A stretch of DNA of 64,000 bases from Piezodorus guildinii. Taxonomy: Eukaryota; Arthropoda; Insecta; Hemiptera; Pentatomidae. The stretch is taken from the NCBI GenBank assembly GCA_023052935.1, contig CM041294.1:85855474-85919473 (forward strand), read 5' to 3'. The notes under the pieces were generated by a model that was given only the letters and a program-made list of their open reading frames with translations, had not been told where the DNA came from and did not search any database. The translations under genes were made by a program, and so were the position numbers. Below are positions 1 to 11,421 of the stretch, one piece after another (positions within the stretch are counted from its first letter, which is position 1; each line of letters starts with the position of its first letter).

Positions 1-54
1 AATGGCAGGACCCTATATTAAAAAAATGGACCCTGGAAAGGACCTTCTGGGTAA

Positions 55-87
55 CGTTAATGTTACCTTTGTGGCGTAACATTAACG
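55..87. repeat. perfect 12-bp hairpin
   Basis: Bases 55-66 and 76-87 are perfect reverse complements (CGTTAATGTTAC / GTAACATTAACG) around a 9-nt loop. The surrounding 1-420 is otherwise AT-rich with no ORF or recognised repeat. It may be the core of a short palindromic element; no termini or TSD were found. Confidence 0.6.
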
Positions 88-430
88 TAGCTAATGAGGG
101 ACAAATGGACCACTCTGGGAGCACAGGCCCTGTTGTATATGTTTGTATTAGGCGTTGTATAATTAATTTAGAGACGAATACATTGTTAAACGTGGGGGTG
201 GGGTTAATTAATTTCGGATAGAGCCCGGCTCTGTGTAATCATCCCTTTATTCAGCTGAAACTAATGCTTTATTCCGGCTATTGTAGAAATTAGATCTTAT
301 GCAGGTCATTTGTTGTCTTTTATTGAATCTGTAGCTTATAAATTGTTTCTTTTCTTGCATTTCTTGTTTGATTTTTTTCTAATATATTAATTGTTTTCCT
401 TTTCTTAAGTCTTAATACACTTTTTTATTA

Positions 431-468
431 TGCCGACGTTTCTGCTCAATCATATGAGCAAACTTCAG
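431..468 (-). ncRNA. degenerate hammerhead-like motif
   Basis: On the minus strand the segment reads CTGAAGT, then a perfect 6-bp stem (TGCTCA / TGAGCA) around a 6-nt loop, then GAAACGTCGGC. This matches the hammerhead-like core seen elsewhere in the window, except that A9 of the CUGANGA box is U and an extra nucleotide precedes stem II. Stem II pairing is intact although its sequence differs completely from the other copies. Probably an inactive relic. Confidence 0.4.
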
Positions 469-492
469 AACTAGGAAATATCAAAAAAAATT

Positions 493-1240
493 CTAGTGCG
501 GGCAACAGACGACTTTCACTTACCCCTTTGTTAAATATACTCATATTCGAAAGCTATTTTAATAAAACGAATACTCATTTTCTTTATAATCATGTGATTT
601 ATATTAAATAATATAACTATATTAAATTGTTAATCAGTAAGACGTTTATTCCCTATTCGTCACTTTATATTGCCTCTTACAACATTGGGTATCAGATAAT
701 ATTTTTTCTAAAGTCATTCTCTTTTCAACGATATATTATGTGTCTATTTTACTCTTCTTATTACCAAATACCACTATTACATAATATATATTTATTTTTT
801 CGGATATATTACAGTTTGTCGCTATGGAAAATAATAATATTGCTACATGATAACATTCATACAATATTTACAAAATAACAAAAAGTAAAATTACATAAAA
901 TGAAACAATTAATAAAGGATATAATAAAATTTAAAATATAAATATAGTTAACATAAATAAAAACATGAACACACTCATACTTATGCAATATTACATTTTG
1001 GGGAACCACCGTCGGAGTCCGCCTCCCCCCCAATTGTGGAGGGCAAGCAGAATCTAGGGGATCCCAGCGCCTCCCTCTCAGCCGCATCACTGGTCAGAGC
1101 CAGCGTAAGTTACCTAATAAGAAATAGTTTCGCTCTTTTATCCTTCAAACTCGTCCAACTTGTATACTTAGCCGTCCATGATCAATTTTATTAAGATTAT
1201 ATGGTTAATCTTTTGGAATGTTCAAAATTAAAGGTGTCAG
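493..1240 (-). mobile_element. element T copy, interrupted by a LINE tail
   Basis: Inverse-orientation copy of the abundant AT-rich repeat T. It starts at the T terminus (GTGCGGGCAACA then ACTTTCACTTACC), runs to about 770, and resumes at about 1120 with the T segment TTTCGCTCTTTTATCC. Bases 781-1109 are a later insertion flanked by a 10-bp TSD. No coding potential. Confidence 0.6.
781..1109 (-). mobile_element. LINE 3' end inserted in element T
   Basis: Bounded by TTACCAAATA (771-780) and TTACCTAATA (1110-1119), a 10-bp TSD with one mismatch. The AT-rich part matches, in reverse complement, the LINE 3' ends at 25785-26031 and 34850-35160 (shared pieces such as catacaatatttaca and aacacactcat). 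The GC-rich part (1005-1109) is probably the end of its ORF, but no domain is recognisable. Family unassigned. Confidence 0.6.
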
Positions 1241-1295
1241 AAGAACCATCCTCCACTTGAAATCAAGCTATATGACCAGGCTCTATCCTTTCACA

Positions 1296-1648
1296 ATGAG
1301 TGCAAAAAAACATAAAGGAACAATGCCTGAAGCGACTTAATGTGTTAAAAGTCCTTGCAGGGACAAGTTGGGGATCGGACCGAACTAAATTCCTTCAGAT
1401 ATACCAATGTATTGTCGAATCCAAACTTGATCATGCCAGTCCTGTGTACGGGTCAGCAAAATCAAGAATTTTAACACAACTGGACACAATCCACCACACA
1501 GGACTCCGGATTGCTAATGGTGCCTTCAGGACAAGTCCAGTGCTTAGCCTGTGTGCAGAATCAGGAATTCCACCACTTAAGTTCAGACGTCTGCAATTAG
1601 CATGTAATTATATCTCATCACTGGCCACACAACCCGATAACCCTGCCT

Positions 1649-1719
<71 letters not shown>

Positions 1720-2763
1720 AAGCCAAGTACAAAATAGTCTATCAGAATAATCCGACCAAACCAGCACCATTAGGAATAAGATGGGTTACGTCGAAGAACT
1801 TCTCCACATGCATCTCTATAAGACAACAGAAACAATAGAAGCACCATGGGACCAAACAGTACCAAGATTAAACTTGACTCTGACAAATTATAACAAAAGT
1901 GACACACCGCACTATGTACTAAGAAAAAAATACAATGAAATTATATGTGATCACTCAGATCACACAAAAATATTCACAGATGGGTCCAAAATAAATGATC
2001 AAGTTGGTTTGTCTATTGTTACACCCGTAAGTACCCTTAAGTTCAAACTGCCTTACCTAAGTAGCATATATACTGCGGAATTTGTAGCAATATCAAATGC
2101 ACTTGAATTCATTAGGTCACGTGATGAGTCAAAGTTCATTATATGCACCGATTCCATATCCGCCCTTAAGAGCCTTCATAATATTTGTATTGATAACCCA
2201 CTAATTAATAAGATCAAAAAATATGTGAGAGATTTAAAAATACTGAAAAAAGAATTTGTGTTCTTGTGGATTCCATCCCACGTAGGCATTGATGGTAATT
2301 GGTAATGAAGAAGCGGATCGGGCTGCGAAAGAAGCTGCATTGTCAAACGTCAAAATCCACCCAACTTACATCAAGGAAGACGTAAAAAATTACCTTAAGG
2401 TAAAAATATATCAGGCTTGGGAACAGATGTGGTCAGAACTTGACAACATCAATAAATTAAGAAATATCAAGCAATCGCCTCATCCATGGAATACATCATT
2501 GCGAAGTATGCTTTGGCTAGATTTCGCATCGGACATAGCAGACTCACACATCTCCATCTCATTCTCAGGCAGCCCGTACCAATGTGTGACTTGTGTAGAG
2601 TGCCTCTCTCAATAAAACACATAATTGAGAACTGCCTCAAATTCCATGTACTAATGGATAAACTTAACCTAGCTAGATCGTTGATTGAGAGCTTGAAGGA
2701 CTCAAGTGAAACAGTTAGTTCACTGATTAGGTTCGTCAAAGAATGTTCTCGGCTCCCGGAACT
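1296..2763 (+). pseudogene. RNase-H-bearing LINE (I-like), 5'-truncated and frameshifted
   Basis: C-terminal part of an ORF2-type polyprotein. The post-RT region (about 1300-1650, with LKRLNVLKVLAGTSWGSDR) is followed by an RNase H domain: IFTDGSK (Asp), YTAEF (Glu), CTDS (Asp), then SHVGI and NEEADRAAKEA with the last Asp. It ends with the typical RFRIGHSRLTH and CDLC...KHIIENC tail. The RT itself is missing. The frame changes at the AT microsatellite (1652-1716), at a 7-bp duplication near 2298, and again near 2508. An A/AAT-rich tail follows from 2766. RNase H together with this C-terminal zinc-knuckle-like tail is typical of the I/Loa/R1-related LINE groups. Dead copy. Confidence 0.8.
1652..1716. 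repeat. (AT)n microsatellite inside the LINE
   Basis: About 65 bp of uninterrupted alternating A and T. It encodes a run of Tyr-Ile codons in the broken LINE and separates two reading frames. Confidence 0.95.
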
Positions 2764-3681
<918 letters not shown>

Positions 3682-3714
3682 CACTAAGAAATAAGTTCAA
3701 ACGTTAAGTTGGAC

Positions 3715-3800
3715 GGATAGGCTGTTATGTTAACCACTGCACCTCAGATGACTCTTGATTCCTCTATGGCAGTGATGATCGTAGGATACTGCCTTGTGGA
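3715..3800 (-). mobile_element. tRNA-like SINE head fragment
   Basis: The minus strand reads GTGCAGTGGTTAACATAACAG, the A-box-like head also found at 19561, 51846, 61600 and 62400. The body is not clear. Confidence 0.35.
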
Positions 3801-4034
3801 TAATAAAATTTACATCATTATTTACAAAAGTCTCTCCCATAGCGAGAAATGTATAGTAGTTTAGCTATAAAAAAATTAAATATATAAACAATTAAAATAT
3901 TGAAGAACAGCAAATGATCCAAAGAAAGAAAAAAAAATGAGTATACAAACAACCTCAATAACAGAACAGAATTCTTAAGAATACACACTAAAAGAAAATA
4001 CAAAACTAAATTTTCTTTATAACGTTTTTCCACC

Positions 4035-4470
4035 AGGATTTGTCTCTCGCAACCAGCCACCAGTTTTCACCTGCAATCTGCGTCAATTCATCCCTCGACC
4101 TGCGATCTGGTCGCCCCCTCTACCGTCTGTCCTCTCTCGGGATCCACTCCCTGCAAGCCTAGGTCCATCTTTCGTCTTTCAGTCTGGCCAATGGGTCTCT
4201 GCCCTTAGACTTTTAATGTTTATCTTTTGAAGAATATCTTCGTATTTTATTCCTTTCCGTTTCTTGATAAACATTAAACTCCTTAGAAGATGCATTTGCA
4301 TGATATTCAGCCTCATATCAAGTTTTCTTGTTAGTGCCCAGGTTTGAGACCAATAGAAAGCCGTGGGATATACCCATGTAGTCAGAACTATGGTTTTGAG
4401 TTCCAGTGATTGCTTTTAAATAGTTTTTGAAAGACCAATATTTACACCATCCGAGCTTGATTCTTCTTTA
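4035..4470 (-). pseudogene. RTE-like LINE C-terminal relic
   Basis: Minus-strand translation in broken frames gives the end of a reverse-transcriptase polyprotein: WSQTWALTRKLDMRLNIM, KRKGIKYEDILQKI, then GRPDRRSRDELTQIAGENWW and ARDKSWWK. The GRP..R..DE....G..W...A.D...W pattern is the C-terminal signature of RTE-like LINEs. The YxDD region is missing and there are several stops, so this is a truncated, decayed copy. Confidence 0.6.
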
Positions 4471-5040
4471 TATTTCCCAATTCATATTTTTCCTGGATGT
4501 TATTATCTACCCTAAAGCCTTGCGAATAATAATATTTTAATTTTACGCTTCTAAAATTAAATTCAAAGTGATAAGGTGCCTATAGTTAAAGGTGAAGTTA
4601 TGAAATATCGACGGTAGGTGTCGCCATGGGTCGGGAGACTCATTAGTTTAATGAAGCAAAGGAATCCGAGTAGTTAAAGCGAAGCGTTCTTTGCCTCAAA
4701 GCTTTGCTTTTGGGGTCTGGGACCATTTAATCAAGGGAAAGAATATTAGCAGAGGGTTGAACCATCTCAATGCCAGGGGTCTCTTCTTTCAGCTCTCTTG
4801 TGTTTGCCTTGTTGCTGAAATGTTTGGCAGGGGAAATATTCGAACTGGATTCAAACCTTTGTAAGTAAGATAAAAAAAATAAAATACTCTCTTTTCAGTG
4901 GCAAAAATCTTTAAAATATTTGTTAATGCTATTTCGGTCATCGATAAAAAATCGCGATTTAGTGGCCAAAATTCAGTATCATTCGATCTAAGTAAGATAT
5001 ATTAGAAAAAAATATATTTTTTATTTTCAATATGTGGTAA

Positions 5041-5376
5041 TATAGAATAGAATAGAATAGAATAGAATAGAATAGAAAAAAAAAATTATTCTGGGACTAG
5101 GTCCCCTAAGAATAACAGTTATGTACAATAGAAATATGTAATATGTCTGGCCAACAGACAAGAAGCATGATTAATTATTATTTACAAAAAATTACAATTA
5201 TTTACAATGAGAAAGATACCATACATAAGAAATAACAAAGAAATTAATGAAAAATATATATCTTCTAATTTTATCTTCTGAAAAACTAAAATTTTATTCA
5301 AACAAAAGCAAATTAAAGTTTGGGCGGTAAACAGTAATCTTCATTCACTCAATGTAGATTTCTATCATATATCATA
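5041..5376 (-). mobile_element. CR1-like LINE 3' UTR and pentanucleotide tail
   Basis: Non-coding continuation of the ORF that ends at 5377. It finishes at 5041-5077 in about seven AATAG units, followed inward by a short A-run. A short simple-repeat tail at the 3' end, instead of long poly(A), is common in CR1/L2-type and related LINEs. Confidence 0.55.
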
Positions 5377-5772
5377 TCACATTTGCTGATCGTCTATTTG
5401 GGATGACAGAAGGTATAGGAAAAGTTGGGATTTGAATGAGGATAAAGAGGCAGCATGGCGGATGTGGATAGGTAGAGAATTCCAGAGTGTGGTAGAGCGA
5501 ACAATAAAGGAACGATCAAAAGTTTTGGTTCTGTGGGTAGGAAGATAAAGGTCAGACTGTCGCGATCTAGTTTCAAGGGAGTGGACTGAGGATTTAAATT
5601 GAAGGAGACTGTGGATATAGGAAGGATGCTGGGAGTTAATAGTTTGGTAGAGGTATGATCCAAGGAAATATTGTCTGCGGGTTGAGGGGAGGAGCCACTT
5701 TAATTCACCGTATAAGTGGGTAACATGAGACCTCCTTGAAGTACCGAAGACAAATCTCAAGGAAATGTTCAT
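5377..5772 (-). pseudogene. C-terminal part of CR1-like LINE reverse transcriptase
   Basis: An uninterrupted 131-codon stretch resembling the end of CR1/Jockey-superfamily ORF2. Landmarks are RRSHVTHLYGELKWL, RQYFLGSYLYQ, LYLPTHRTKTFDRSFIV, TLWNSLP and SFKSQL. The upstream RT and endonuclease are absent, so the copy is 5'-truncated like most LINE insertions. A related fragment lies at 26100-26340. The Met at the start is simply the first in the surviving frame. Exact clade uncertain. Confidence 0.7.
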
Positions 5773-5911
5773 GTATATAGAGACCCTGGGCTTTCCATGG
5801 TACTCTAAAAATTATAATTATTTATAGTGAGGGCTGGTTGTTTATAAATTAATGTGGACTGTATTTGGATTAATGTATCTATTGCGTTATTATGTTACTA
5901 ACAGGCAAAAG

Positions 5912-5952
5912 AATTACTAATACCACTAACCTTCCTAGTGGTTTTAGTAATT
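5912..5952. repeat. 17-bp near-perfect hairpin
   Basis: 5912-5928 and 5936-5952 are inverted repeats with one mismatch around a 7-nt loop. No gene is nearby, so it is not a plausible bacterial-type terminator; perhaps the relic of a small palindromic element. Confidence 0.6.
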
Positions 5953-6480
5953 TTAACTAAGGTTGAGTTGCAGTCTAAACTTTTAAATTTAACCACTTTA
6001 TTTTAAGATTGGGCTTCCGATTTGATGTTAATGGCCTATGATCCGTCTCTGTAGAGATCATTGCCTGTATAATCGCCTCTCAGACATTTACTACTTTTTC
6101 AAGATTTATTACAAATTATTAATTAAAAACGGAAGATCGAAAAATCAAACTTTACAAAATAACAGTTTCTTGATAGTTTCGATCCTATGAATAATAACAA
6201 AGAAAAATTCCAATAAATTCAATAGATGATTGAAAATAAATGTTTGACTGACAGGGCTCCACGTTCTGGATTCCCTTCTCCAGCTGCCGCATCTCTCTAT
6301 TAACCATATATTTTGTATTGTACCTTATTCTCGAAAAACGGCGCTGTTCATCCTTAAAAATTAGTTTCACATCTGTACAGAACTGTCAGGAAAATAATAG
6401 TTTTATAAATTCAAAGCTTTTAGTTTCTGATGATAAAAGCCGCGAGGTAAGTAATTTCGCAACTTAATAATAACAGATGT

Positions 6481-6804
6481 CTAGAATTCGTATATATTTG
6501 TATCTATTATTTCGTTATTGAGATATCTGTCCTTACAAAAGGTCATGGATCTGACACAGTTATACTCCATTCTGATCAGGAAGAAGATGTTTCGCTGATG
6601 ATTGCCCGGAGAGTACAATGCAAGTAACGCAGCCGTGTCGGGTTCGATCAGTGGACACGTGACGGTTGTGTAGATCCCGTTGGGCCTTCGATTGGGCCTG
6701 GCGTACTCGACTCCCGTCCTACTTCGGCCGTTGAGTGTCCCGCCGTGAGGGAAAGTCGTCCTGGGAATAACACGATGGAGATGGAGTCGAGTCACCGAAG
6801 AATC
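6481..6804 (-). CDS. possible host exon, function unknown
   Basis: A minus-strand frame open for about 105 codons, with a GC-rich core (about 6560-6760) whose third positions are strongly G/C while all surrounding DNA is AT-rich. Visible peptide pieces include GVEYARPNRRPNGIYTTVTC and PDTAALLALYSPGNHQ. No domain was recognised. Codons after about 6545 become AT-rich, and a weak donor (TTTT|GTAAGG) lies near 6543, so a real exon might end there. No good acceptor is visible upstream. The Jockey insertion (TSD 6808-6821) lies directly at its 5' side. It could equally be the GC-rich start of another retroelement. Boundaries are guesses. Confidence 0.3.
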   Translation of the reverse strand, partial: DSSVTRLHLHRVIPRTTFPHGGTLNGRSRTGVEYARPNRRPNGIYTTVTCPLIEPDTAALLALYSPGNHQRNIFFLIRMEYNCVRSMTFCKDRYLNNEIIDTNIYEF

Positions 6805-6807
6805 GCT

Positions 6808-6821
6808 AATAATATTGTTTA
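6808..6821. repeat. left 14-bp TSD of the Jockey element
   Basis: AATAATATTGTTTA is repeated exactly at 11408-11421, immediately after the element's A-tail. Confidence 0.9.
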
Positions 6822-7143
6822 GAAGCTACTGGATGCGCTCGATGATAACAGTCATACGTTACATCGTCTCTCAGATTTTTGCTTTTTTCAGTAGGAATTC
6901 GCTAGAATTCAGTCTGGAGAACATCACTAGACCTCAGGAATATTACGGCAGTGAATATTGGAGAAGTTTCGGTAAGCAAAGTTATAATTTACTTTGTACA
7001 ATCACGAAAAAGTGAAAGAAGGGTCACTGATCAGCTGATTGCCGCTAGCTCGGCAAGCTCGGGCTTGCTTTTCTTTTAATTATCTTTCTTTTATCTTTAA
7101 TTCTTATCTCATTATTTATTTATTATTATTATTTTCTTAATCA

Positions 7144-8460
7144 ATGAGATATTTTCATCAAGTCATGTCCTCAAAGTCTGCAAGTAAAAGATCTAGATCT
7201 GCAGGTTCTAACTCGTCTCCCACAAAACAGAGACCCCGCCGTGAACAAAATAAAAAAATGATTCCACCAGCGACCGCGTCAGCTACCTCATTAGGTTCTG
7301 AACCACAGCCCAGCACATCATCACAAGGAATAACTGATGAATCTCCGTTTTTTACACCGAATCCATTTCAGATCCTCCAAAATGAAAAAGAAACCATGGA
7401 ATCTTCTCCTATACCCAGAGAACCACTACCTCCACCAATATTTGTTAAAAATATTAAAAATTTTAAACTGATGTGTGCGCATTTAAACAAAGTAACAGAT
7501 CCTAATAGTTATTATTGTATAAGTAGAACCAATGATACTAAAATATCTCCGACTACTGCTGAAACCTACAGAAAGATTGTAAAATATCTGACTGAGACCA
7601 AAGCTGACTTTCATACTTATCAGCTGCGCCAGGAGAGAGCATTAAGGGTCGTTATCAGAAACCTACATTCCTCAACACCCGTTGAAGCAATCAAAGAAGA
7701 ACTGACAGAATTAGGATTCCAAGTGAGGCAAGTCACCAACGTTCTAAAAGATAAAAGTCCACTGCCTCTATTCTTCGTGGACTTGGAACCATCAGCGGGA
7801 GTCGAAAAAATCTATGACCTCAGCAGACTGTACTATACCCGTGTAAAAGTTGAAAAACCTTACACAAAGAAAGAAATAGTCCAGTGCCATAACTGTCAGG
7901 CATGTGGTCATACCAAAAGTTATTGCCATCACATACCACGCTGTGTGAAATGCGGTGAACAGGATAAAACAGAAGAATGTACAAGATCAAGATCAGCACC
8001 CGCTGTATGTGCTCTGTGCCTCAAGGACCACCCGGCTAACTACAAGGGATGTGAAATCTACAAGAAACTCAGAACCAGATACCAAAAACCTCAGGACCCG
8101 AATGAAACAGCTGTACCAACCAGAAGCAGAAGAGAACCATCAAAACTTGTAAATTCTAACGTGTCATTTGCCCACTTGCTTGGAGGTGGTAACCAGAATC
8201 ATGAAGTCGAGGCACTGCCGGAACAACATTTTCCTCAACATTCTCAATCTATTGTACAAGAATCTATCCCTCAAAGTTTACCTAATCTTCAAAAAACTCC
8301 TCAACATCAAATTTCTCATATCCCTCCACCATCAAACGTCACAGATCTTACCAGTCTAATGACATCGTTCATCTCCGAAATCAAATCTCTTGTTATGCCG
8401 CTTATATCACTCCTTACAAATCTAGTATCGAATCTAATCCCTGCCTTAAAAAATCCTTAA
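7144..8460 (+). CDS. Jockey ORF1: gag-like nucleic-acid-binding protein
   Basis: A 438-residue gag-like protein expected to bind element RNA and form the ribonucleoprotein. The N-terminus is Ser/Arg/Pro-rich and basic. About residues 160-247 (RVVIRNLHSSTPVEAIKEEL..., LYYTRVKVEKP) match the PRE_C2HC domain that precedes zinc knuckles in insect Jockey ORF1. Residues 248-303 hold three knuckles: CHNCQACGHTKSYC (CX2CX4HX4C), CVKCGEQDKTEEC, and CALCLKDHPANYKGC (CX2CX3HX6C). The second has Asp where His is expected, so it may not bind zinc. The C-terminus is Gln/Pro-rich and ends in a hydrophobic segment (MPLISLLTNLVSNLIP). A nearer start at Met8 is possible. The stop TAA directly abuts the ORF2 ATG. 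Confidence 0.9.
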   Translation: MRYFHQVMSSKSASKRSRSAGSNSSPTKQRPRREQNKKMIPPATASATSLGSEPQPSTSSQGITDESPFFTPNPFQILQNEKETMESSPIPREPLPPPIFVKNIKNFKLMCAHLNKVTDPNSYYCISRTNDTKISPTTAETYRKIVKYLTETKADFHTYQLRQERALRVVIRNLHSSTPVEAIKEELTELGFQVRQVTNVLKDKSPLPLFFVDLEPSAGVEKIYDLSRLYYTRVKVEKPYTKKEIVQCHNCQACGHTKSYCHHIPRCVKCGEQDKTEECTRSRSAPAVCALCLKDHPANYKGCEIYKKLRTRYQKPQDPNETAVPTRSRREPSKLVNSNVSFAHLLGGGNQNHEVEALPEQHFPQHSQSIVQESIPQSLPNLQKTPQHQISHIPPPSNVTDLTSLMTSFISEIKSLVMPLISLLTNLVSNLIPALKNP

Positions 8461-11145
8461 ATGACTTCACCTAACTCCTTATCCATTCTCCTTTGGAATG
8501 CGAATGGTGTTAGAAATCATACTGACGAACTGACAGCGTTGTTGCAAGACAAAACAATCGATGTTGCACTTATAACTGAAACAAGACTAACGACTAAACA
8601 GTACTTCAAAATACCGCAATACATGACATACCGTACTGACCACCCAGACGGTAAAGCCCATGCCGGTTCTGCTATCATTGTCCACCAATCCCTCTCTCAT
8701 CATTTACTCCCACTTCCCACCTATGATTTCCTACAAGCCACATCCATAGTAATCAAGACTTTTTCCTTTCCGGTAACCCTCACATCTGCATATTGCCCTC
8801 CTAAACATTCCATTTCCAATTCTGAATTTGTATCCTTCCTGGATTCCTTAGGAAATCGTTTCATTCTGGGTGCAGACTTAAACGCCAAGCATCAGCAGTG
8901 GGGTTCCAGAACCACGAATTCTCGGGGACGAAATTTGCTGTCTGCACTCAACTCCCGAAATTTTAATATCCTGCCTCCTGACTCCCCTACCTACTGGCCA
9001 ACCGATCCTAACCGCAATCCTGACATCCTCGACTTCTTTATCCACAGCGGATTAGGCTCTCTCAACTTGTCTTTAACTCGCCTTGATGAACTATCCTCAG
9101 ACCATAGTCCACTGATCCTAAAAGTATCTCTCACTCCAATTCCAAAACCCATTCCACCATCATTCATCCGAGGCCCTGTCAACTGGAACCTTTTCCGCCA
9201 AATCCTGACCGATAATATTGACCTCAGAGTAACCCTCAAAACCCAAGATGACCTAGATAATTCCGTCTATTCCTTTACCACCGCCATCCAACAAGCTGTC
9301 TGGACTGCTTCCTCTCCTAAACACTCCAATATAAATCCAGACCAAAATCATTTTCCACAACCTATTTTAGACCTTATCCACACCAAACGCCGAGCAAGAT
9401 CATTATGGCAGCGCACCCGACACCCAACAGATCGCCGCTCCTATAACTTCTATTGTAGACAATTGAAGAGGGAGTTGGCGAACTTCCGTTCCCAGTCCTT
9501 TAATTCCTACCTCTCCTCTCTATCAGCTCGTGATAATTCCCTGTGGAATGTCACGAAAAAGATCCTAAAATACCATCATGTTTCCCATCCTCTCCGACGT
9601 GGTGATGACTCCTGGGCTGCGTCTGATGAAGATAAAGCCGAGGAATTCGCCACACACCTCTCCAAAGTATTCACTCCTCACCCGGAATCCCACATCAATC
9701 ACACCGCAAAAGTGCAAGACTTTCTTATGTCACCGATTCCACTTTCCCTACCTCCTAAAGCTATTAATCCCTCTGAGGTCAAATATCTTCTCCAAAAACT
9801 GACTCTCCGTAAATCTCCTGGACACGATCTCCTTACTCCCCAGATCCTCCGACAACTTCCGCAGAAAGCTATTATATTCCTTACTTATATTTATAACTGC
9901 ATCCTCCGCACCACCTATTTTCCTCTGTTATGGAAACATTCCACCATCATCCTTTTTTTAAAACCAGGTAAACCTTCCAACAACACTTCATCCTACAGGC
10001 CTATTAGTCTACTCCCCATCCTCTCAAAAATCTTCGAAAGGCTTCTTCTTAAACGTATCCTACCCATATTAGAATCTCAAAATCTTCCTTCCCATCAGTT
10101 TGGATTCCGTCCTCAGCATTCCACAGTTCAACAGGGGCTCCGAGTTGTAGACCATATTTCCTCAGCTCTTGAATGCAAAGAGTATTGTTCTGGTGCGTTT
10201 CTGGACATTGCGCAAGCTTTTGACCGGGTATGGCACACTGGATTACTCTTCAAGCTGAAAACCCATTTACCCCAGTCCCTATACCTCATTCTCCGATCCT
10301 ATCTCTCGAACCGTTCCTTCCGAGTTCGCTGTGGTGAAGAATTTTCTAACCTTTATCCCGTTGAGGCCGGTGTTCCTCAAGGCAGCGTCTTGGGACCCAT
10401 CCTCTACATCCTTTACACTGCTGATATTCCTACACATCCTGATACCTTTCTGGCAACTTTTGCAGACGACACCGCCATCCTATCATCCAGTTCCAATCCT
10501 GAAACAGCATCCTTAAACCTTCAGAGACACCTTTTCCTTATCGAACACTGGTGTAATAACTGGCGTGTAAAGGTGAACGAAGCCAAATGTAAACACATAA
10601 CCTTTACTCTTAGACGAAAATCCTGTCCGCCAGTTTATTTCAACTCATTACCGATTCCTCTCTCAGATACAGTCCGGTATCTTGGCTTACTGTTAGACAA
10701 AAGATTGACTTGGAACCCACATACAAGACTTAAAAGACAAGAACTCAACCGACGATTCGGACAGTTATACCGACTACTCAACAGAAAATCTGAACTTACA
10801 GTTGAAAACAAATTATTAATCTACAAGACAATACTGAAGCCCATCTAGACCTACGGACTTGAACTGTGGGGGACAGCTAAACGTTCTAACATCAAACGCA
10901 TTCAATCCTTTCAATCCAAAGTCCTCCGTACAATAGTAAATGCTCCTTATTATGTCTCCAATTATACCTTGCACCACGACCTTAATGTTCCATTTATTTC
11001 AGACCTAATTCCATCCAAATTTTCCAAATTCCACCAGAACCTCATTCATCATCCTAATCCTTTAGCTCAATCCCTATCCAGCTCCAATCATCCATACAAC
11101 CCACCTAGAAGGTTGAAACGGCAGTGGCCCCGCGACCTTTTGTAA
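8461..11145 (+). pseudogene. Jockey ORF2: endonuclease-reverse transcriptase with one nonsense codon
   Basis: Encodes the enzyme for target-primed reverse transcription. An apurinic-like endonuclease (about residues 1-225) shows LLWNANG (N13), ITETRL (E40), GADLNAKH (D139, N141) and SSDHSP (D214, H215). The reverse transcriptase (about 430-700) shows LRKSPGHD, LKPGKP, SYRPISLL, FGFRPQHST, DIAQAFD (D582), AGVPQGSVLGP and FADD (D669, D670). There is no RNase H, as usual for Jockey. Codon 796 is TAG where the related copy at 60615 has TGG (PIWTYG). The frame then continues 98 codons to TAA at 11143, for an expected 894 residues. A truncated 795-residue product would keep both catalytic domains. 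Translation probably depends on reinitiation at the TAA-ATG junction. Confidence 0.9.
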
Positions 11146-11407
11146 ATATATTGGAGTTCTAGCACTGGCTAGATTCTCCACTCAATGTGATGTATGTATG
11201 AGTGTGTGTATGTGTATACAGGTATAAGTGAATTATTGACTTTTGTATTGATTCATTATTGTGTATATATTTTATTGTAATTTTATGTTGTGTAAATATT
11301 GTATGAATGTAGTATGTTTGATATCATTCAGCAATACTATTAATGTCCAAATTGGGACAGATTGTAAAATTTTCTCAATAAAAATTGTTATTATTACTAA
11401 AAAAAAA

Positions 11408-11421
11408 AATAATATTGTTTA
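11408..11421. repeat. right 14-bp TSD of the Jockey element
   Basis: Exact copy of 6808-6821, directly following the A-run at the element's 3' end. Confidence 0.9.

Larger units (their letters stand above)
6822..11407 (+). mobile_element. complete Jockey-clade non-LTR retrotransposon
   Basis: A 4.59-kb insertion bounded by a perfect 14-bp TSD. It has a 322-bp 5' UTR (6822-7143, likely with an internal promoter as in other Jockey elements), ORF1 (7144-8460), ORF2 (8461-11145), a 3' UTR and a short A-tail ending at 11407. The 5' end GAAGCTACTGG begins directly after the TSD, so the copy appears full length. The only clear ORF lesion is the TAG in ORF2, which suggests a fairly young insertion. 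A truncated relative of the same family lies at 60495-61190. Confidence 0.9.
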
